Origin: Hippopus hippopus
Lineage: Eukaryota > Mollusca > Bivalvia > Cardiida > Cardiidae
NCBI GenBank assembly: GCA_946811185.2
Contig: OX328108.1
Coordinates: forward strand, 33,230,493-33,294,492
DNA: 64,000 nucleotides
Reading direction: 5' to 3'
Position numbers and translations under genes: made by a program. Under the pieces are notes generated by a model that was not told where the DNA came from, made no database searches, and worked only from the letters and a program-made list of their open reading frames with translations. Shown piece after piece: positions 59,579 to 64,000 of the stretch; position 1 is the stretch's first letter; each line of letters starts with the position of its first letter.

Positions 59579-60019
59579 ACCACACAATGACGCCTTTTAA
59601 CACCCCTGAAGAAGAGGCCTTTTGAAAACATTGTGGGAAAAGGAGAAAATGCTGGTAACCAGCATTTTCTCCTTTTCCCACAAAGTTTTCTACCCTATCA
59701 AAGAAAAGTTGCGTCATTTGAGCCACTATGAAATTGTCTTCTGCAGATGATTTCAATTTGGATAGGTCTTAAATTTTGCCGTGTGGTAAAGGGTTAAACC
59801 TTTACCAGACAACAAAATTTGAGGTAGAAATTGAAGCATTTGCAAATGACAAAACAAATGTAACTGAAATGACGGTGTTTTATCTTTGAAACGGCAGGAA
59901 AAATTGGGGGGAAAAGGAGAAAATGCTCGTTATCAGCATTTTTTTCTTTCCACATTATTTTTTTTAAAAACAATCCCAACAAAGGTTTTGGAAAGAGAAT
60001 TGTGGCAGTAAAGGGTTAA
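59579..60019. repeat. Two TTAA-hairpin repeats sharing one TTAA
   Basis: A '+' copy at 59579-59797 with a nearly perfect palindrome (GGAGAAAATGCTGGTAACCA and inverse, 59625-59690), then a '-' copy at 59794-60019. They share TTAA at 59794-59797. Confidence 0.9.
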
Positions 60020-60347
60020 ATGATTGGATATGTTTTGTGATAGGTAGAAAGTCTTCCTTGTACAAAATGTTTCCAAAAGCTTTCTTATCAGTAATTTTCA
60101 GTCCGGTTGGAAAATACCAAAATGATAATCAAAATCTAGAGGACTCTTTTGTCCACATTGTCTAAGAAAAGTGGACAGCTTAGATTAAAGATCAGACTGC
60201 TTCTTATGAGGCAGTCTGAGGCAAATAAAATTGTGAACGACCCATCAAGAGCTAAAACGCAGGATATTTTGGTAAAATCTGTAAGTTTTGTATAAAGGCG
60301 TATGTCTGCCTGGCAATTTTATATCAGATAAGAACTATTGGTTGTTG

Positions 60348-60960
60348 ACCCATTACCACACAATTTCGAGTTTTAATTATGCAAGAAAAGAATGCATTTG
60401 AAAACATTGTTGGAAAAGGAGAAAATGCTGGTCACCAGCATTTTCTCCTTTCCTCCAAATGTTTTCTCTTCCCTTCCTAAAGTTTGAAATTTTATTGTGT
60501 GGAAAATGATTAAAATATATAGACTATTGGGAACCTGAACTTCCAGCCTCATTATTATTCTTTACCACTCAATATAATTTTAGACTTGTCCAAATTAACG
60601 ACATTTGCAGATAAAAATTTAAAGTATTGAAAACAATGGATTCTATCGTAATGTGGGAAGAAGGAAAAAATGCTGGTTACCAGGATTTTCTCATTTTTTC
60701 TCAGTGTTTTCTCAAGCCTTCTTTTTCAGGTTGTTAAAACATGATTGTTTTGTGGTTTAAATGACCTCAAAGAAGAGGCCTGTTGTAAACATTGTGGGAA
60801 AAGGAGAAAAAGCCGATTACCAGCATGTTCTCCTTTGCCCACAATTTTTTCTACCATATCAAAGATAAATTCCATCATTTTAACCAGATTTGAGTAGTTG
60901 TCTGCAAATGCTTTCAATTGGGACAAGTCTATATTTTTTTCGCTTGATAAAGTATCAAAG
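60348..60960. repeat. Three partial TTAA-hairpin repeats
   Basis: About 60348-60513 ('+', right part deleted, good hairpin), 60556-60745 ('-') and 60755-60960 ('+', good hairpin). The ends are eroded. Confidence 0.65.
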
Positions 60961-61095
60961 CATAAAAAATACCTTCTGTAGAGGACTCTTCGTTTTGCAG
61001 CAGATTTGAAAAATGCTGTGGTGGAAGGAGAATACTGTACATAAGAATGATTTCTCCTTTGCCATTAATATTATGTTTTCCACATTCAAAATGCC

Positions 61096-61625
61096 TTAAT
61101 CCTTTACCAAAACAGTTCTGTTCTGTGTTTTGATTACTCTGAGGAAAATGGTTTTTGAAAAAAAATATTGGAAAAGGAGAAAATGCTTGTGGCCAGCATT
61201 TCCTCCTATACCGTCTTTTTCATAGGCAATTTTCATAATTATACCCCTGCCAAACGAATGTTTTCGGGGGTATACTGGAATCAGCCTGTCTGTCCGTCTG
61301 TCCGTTTGTCCATCTCTGTACAAAATACTTGTAATTTTGTGTTGCGAACTCCTCCTACAGTTTTGCTGCTGTTGTACTGAAAGTTTGTTGATACATTGAT
61401 CGTATACTGAAGTTGTGCAAGACGCAGTTTTCAATCATCTACTACCTATGATTCAAAGGTAATCTCCCCTTGAACTTAGAAAATTTTTTGTTAAATTGCC
61501 TCTTTCTGTCAAAGTGCTGGCGGGGGTATTAAGTCACATTCAGTGACAGCTCTAGTTTGATTTGTCATCAGTAAGTGCTATCAATGTGGACAAGTCCAAA
61601 ATTGTACAATGTGGTACATCATTCA
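61096..61625 (+). repeat. TTAA-hairpin repeat split by a short HINE
   Basis: The left half, from TTAATCCTTTACCAAAACAG through a palindrome arm, stops at 61235. The right arm (GATTTGTCATCAGTAAGTGC ... GGACAAGTCC) resumes at 61557. Confidence 0.7.
61236..61556 (-). mobile_element. Short HINE-like element, twin of 14866-15190
   Basis: Inverted copy: ACCCCTGCCAAACGAATGTT hairpin and GTCTGTCCGTCTGTCCG repeat at the left, GTCACATTCAGTGACAGC at the right. It splits a TTAA-hairpin repeat. Confidence 0.75.
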
Positions 61626-61629
61626 GTAT

Positions 61630-62370
61630 ATAGAGCCCAAGTAAACAAAATTGTTTTACTGCAAAGAAATTTCTACAGATCCGATTGGATAAAATATGCC
61701 CCGAACATATATTCCTGTACGCTGTCAAAATCCATGTAAAAGTAGTTACCCTTTTGGGAGCCCTGTATACATAAATACACTTTCAACACAACATCCAAAA
61801 TGGCAGCACTGATCAGTACGGCAAACATACTGAGTAGCCTGCACCATATTATTACTTGTTTCATTTGACAGTTGTCCTTAAAGTGGAAAGAACTGATTAT
61901 TTTTGAAAAAAGATGAATATAGTTACATAATTATATAATCGTATGTTGTCATTCTAAAACAAATACATTGGGTTAAAATGAGCCACCCCTTTGTCAGGTA
62001 AGCAAATTGTGTAGTGTCAAAATACATACATTGTAATGTTGAAAGGATAACCTAATGGTCGTTTGAGGCAGCTGATGGCCGTTTGCTTTTGTTGACAAAT
62101 TGTTAAAATGCATACTTACCTTGAAGTTGTTGAAATTCATGTTTAAATAAAAATATGTTGAATGTCTATCGCAGTGACAACAAGTTTATGTTTATGCACC
62201 AAACTGCACATTTTACTGAGGTTTCAGTGACGTCAGTTCTCATTGAATTTGGGAACTCAGAAGGAAAATTCTTTTTTGTCAGCATACATAATTCATGAGG
62301 CCATATAATAGGGAAATTTGGCTTAATACATGTTGGAATTGTAAAACTTTGCAGTATAATAAGTGCATTG
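61630..62370. other. Unassigned AT-rich DNA
   Basis: No recognised repeat or gene. Confidence 0.35.
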
Positions 62371-62377
62371 TACAGCC

Positions 62378-62510
62378 AGTTGGCAGGGGACCTTGAAACT
62401 TGTACAATGTACATTAGCTGTGGGGAATCATGTAGCCACCTCACCTTTGGCTTGGGGCGACATGATTCCCCACAGCCTTGAACAAGTTTCCAAAGCCCCT
62501 GCCAAATGAT
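62378..62510. repeat. Imperfect inverted repeat
   Basis: The left arm (GGCAGGGGACCTTGAAACTT ... AGCTGTGGGGAATCATGTAG) and the right arm (ACATGATTCCCCACAGCC ... AAGTTTCCAAAGCCCCTGCC) are inverted, about 45 bp each, with an 8-10-bp extra stretch in the left arm. Possibly a MITE or a foldback. Confidence 0.65.
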
Positions 62511-62979
62511 CGGACAACTAATTCAGTTTTCCTGCTGGTACAAAAGACCCTAATAATTTCAATATCAGGGTTGCTTTTGGCTACCATGCCTCTGCATGGC
62601 TCACAGTGTTAGGTGCCTTTTTTGCAGTCTGATATTGACCTACATTGGCTGCAAAAGCAACTATATTTCTGACAGGTACTGTTAGAATAAACACTTAAAA
62701 TATGCCTTTCACAACTGTATTTGCCATCACATGGCCAGTACAGATTAAGGTCCAACTGCAAAAATAGTACAATCTGATCTTTGGTCTACATTGTTTGCTA
62801 ATAAACTTCCTGTACAGGAGCATCCTATTTATTAAAGGTCATTGAGATCTAACTTATGAAAATGTTTATTTTTGTTTGGCCCACAATGGGTTATTTCTCC
62901 AGCGGAACATAAAAACCATCTAGCTTCTCACTGACTGACTCATGGTTCAGGCTAATTGAAAACAAGAAAAAAACTGCAC

Positions 62980-63214
62980 TTACCCTTTACCACACGATAA
63001 AATTGTGTATTCTACCAAATTGAAAGCTGCGATGATTAGCAGCCAACGAATTGAATGAAGCTTTAATGATAATTTCTATCTTTGGTAGGGTAGAAAACAT
63101 TGTGGGAAAAGGAGAAAATGCTGGTTATCGGCATTTTCTCCTTTTTCCTCAATGTTTTCAAAAGTTTAATTTTCCAGTGTTGTTAAAGCTCTGAATTGTG
63201 TGTTAAATAGTTAA
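62980..63214 (-). repeat. TTAA-hairpin repeat
   Basis: CTTACCCTTTACCACACGAT to AATAGTTAA, with a good central palindrome (63095-63155). Confidence 0.75.
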
Positions 63215-63280
63215 AGAACTACACTACATTGTATAAGCTACACACACTTGGCACTTTACTCTTAACCATTGAGCAGAACT

Positions 63281-63500
63281 TTAACCATTTACCATACAAT
63301 TCTGTGTTTTACCAAGCCTGGAGAAGATGGACTTCGAAAACATTTAGGCAAAAAGGGTATTGTCTCCTTTTTCAACATTGTTTTACCCTAATAAAAATAA
63401 ATCCAAACATAATTATGTACTACCTGTATGTAGAATTTTCTGCATGCAAATGCCTTCAATTTGAAAGTAGTCCAAAGTTTTTCTGTTTTGTAACTGTTAG
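63281..63500 (+). repeat. TTAA-hairpin repeat, diverged
   Basis: TTAACCATTTACCATACAAT at the left; the palindrome is short (AAAAAGGGTATTGTCTCCTT), the right end TTTTGTAACTGTTAG. Confidence 0.6.
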
Positions 63501-63554
63501 ACCATATTGAAAGAACTTTCAGATGGCATATTCAGATTGACTCCAACTCAATGA

Positions 63555-63815
63555 TAGATTTGTCCTATAGAGGGGTTTGCTGGTTCAAATCCCCAGCCTG
63601 GCAAATTTCTTTTAGAGGATTGATGATTGTCATTGCGGCAGGATTCATTCCTCTCTCACTGCTGATTGTTTTGATGATTATGTGGGAAAGCAGCTAGTGG
63701 CATTGGAAGGATATTGTGCAAAGTACTGGTGAAAGAACACTCCAGGAAATCATGGATAGCTGAACTGGCCACTGCAATAACTAAAATAATGTTGAAAATG
63801 GCACTAAGCTAAATA
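63555..63815 (+). repeat. tRNA-derived SINE
   Basis: A B-box-like GCTGGTTCAAATCCCC at 63580-63595, then a body with GATTGATGATTGTCATTGCG, GGGAAAGCAGCTAGTGGCAT and an AAATAATGTTGAAAATGGCA end. Related fragments elsewhere in the window allow its limits to be drawn. Confidence 0.7.
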
Positions 63816-63844
63816 GAAACAAAGATCGTAGAGCTGACTACATA

Positions 63845-63919
63845 CCCTGTGCAGTCTGATCTTGATCTTCACTGTCTGCATATGTAAGTAGATTTAGGTT
63901 TGGTTGAACAGGGGTTAAA
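63845..63919. repeat. Second palindromic repeat family, fragment
   Basis: CCTGTGCAGTCTGATCTTGATC and an end at GGGGTTAA. Confidence 0.5.
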
Positions 63920-64000
63920 TTCTCTAAATGTTATGAGGAGCCAATTTTGATGATAACAGAGTTTTCATGCAGGGAAAATATTGAATCACCCAAAACTCTG

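Overview
The window looks like AT-rich intergenic and intronic DNA from a mollusc, probably a bivalve. The grounds are: two exons of a very conserved Ral GTPase split by a large intron; many non-autonomous elements built like the oyster 'pearl'/HINE group (hairpin ends, about 160-bp tandem cores, an ACGG-type simple repeat near the 3' end); tRNA-derived SINEs; and several DNA-transposon superfamilies. The species is not determined. No bacterial, CRISPR or rRNA features were seen.

Host genes are sparse. A well-formed terminal exon of an unidentified minus-strand gene lies at 1704-1933. The first coding exon of a Ral small GTPase is at 24016-24180 and its next coding exon is at 34692-34900, both on the plus strand, separated by a 10.5-kb intron that is mostly transposon. 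I found no third Ral exon, so the gene probably runs past 64000 or its next exon was missed.

Nearly everything else is mobile DNA, often nested. (1) A roughly 230-bp repeat (working label 'TTAA-hairpin repeat') occurs about 50 times, about a dozen of them in Ral intron 1. It begins and ends with TTAACCCTTTACC in inverted orientation and has a long central palindrome. Neighbouring copies often share one TTAA. (2) Two longer families also sit on TTAA: a 1.31-kb twin (15723-17028 and 38477-39785) and a 0.8-kb twin (20647-21461 and 35585-36372). (3) HINE-like elements cover about 8.9-10.5, 10.6-12.7, 13.2-14.3, 14.9-15.2, 15.6-17.8, 26.2-31.0, 40.7-41.6 plus 54.7-54.9, 44.2-46.7, 48.3-51.6 and 54.9-59.1 kb. 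(4) DNA transposons and remnants: a Tc1 fragment (6.6-7.3 kb); a full-length but broken Tc1 gene (36.7-39.87 kb) carrying two later insertions; a Harbinger-like element (27268-30078); a hAT element with a broken transposase (55401-58122); hAT-like non-autonomous elements at 37245-38085 and 44837-45640; and a 13.1-kb unit (41603-54700) with hAT-like ends.

Several insertions can be read as exact events because removing them rejoins the host sequence and leaves one copy of the target duplication. This gives a relative order: the Tc1 gene came first, then the TTAA element and the hAT-like element inside it; and at 40.7-54.9 kb a HINE came first, then the 13.1-kb unit, which holds a pair of HINEs in inverted orientation (44.2-51.6 kb) with a 14-unit, 161-bp array. 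The most notable signals are the abundance of TTAA-target families, the chains of hairpin repeats inside the Ral intron, and this nested 14-kb structure.
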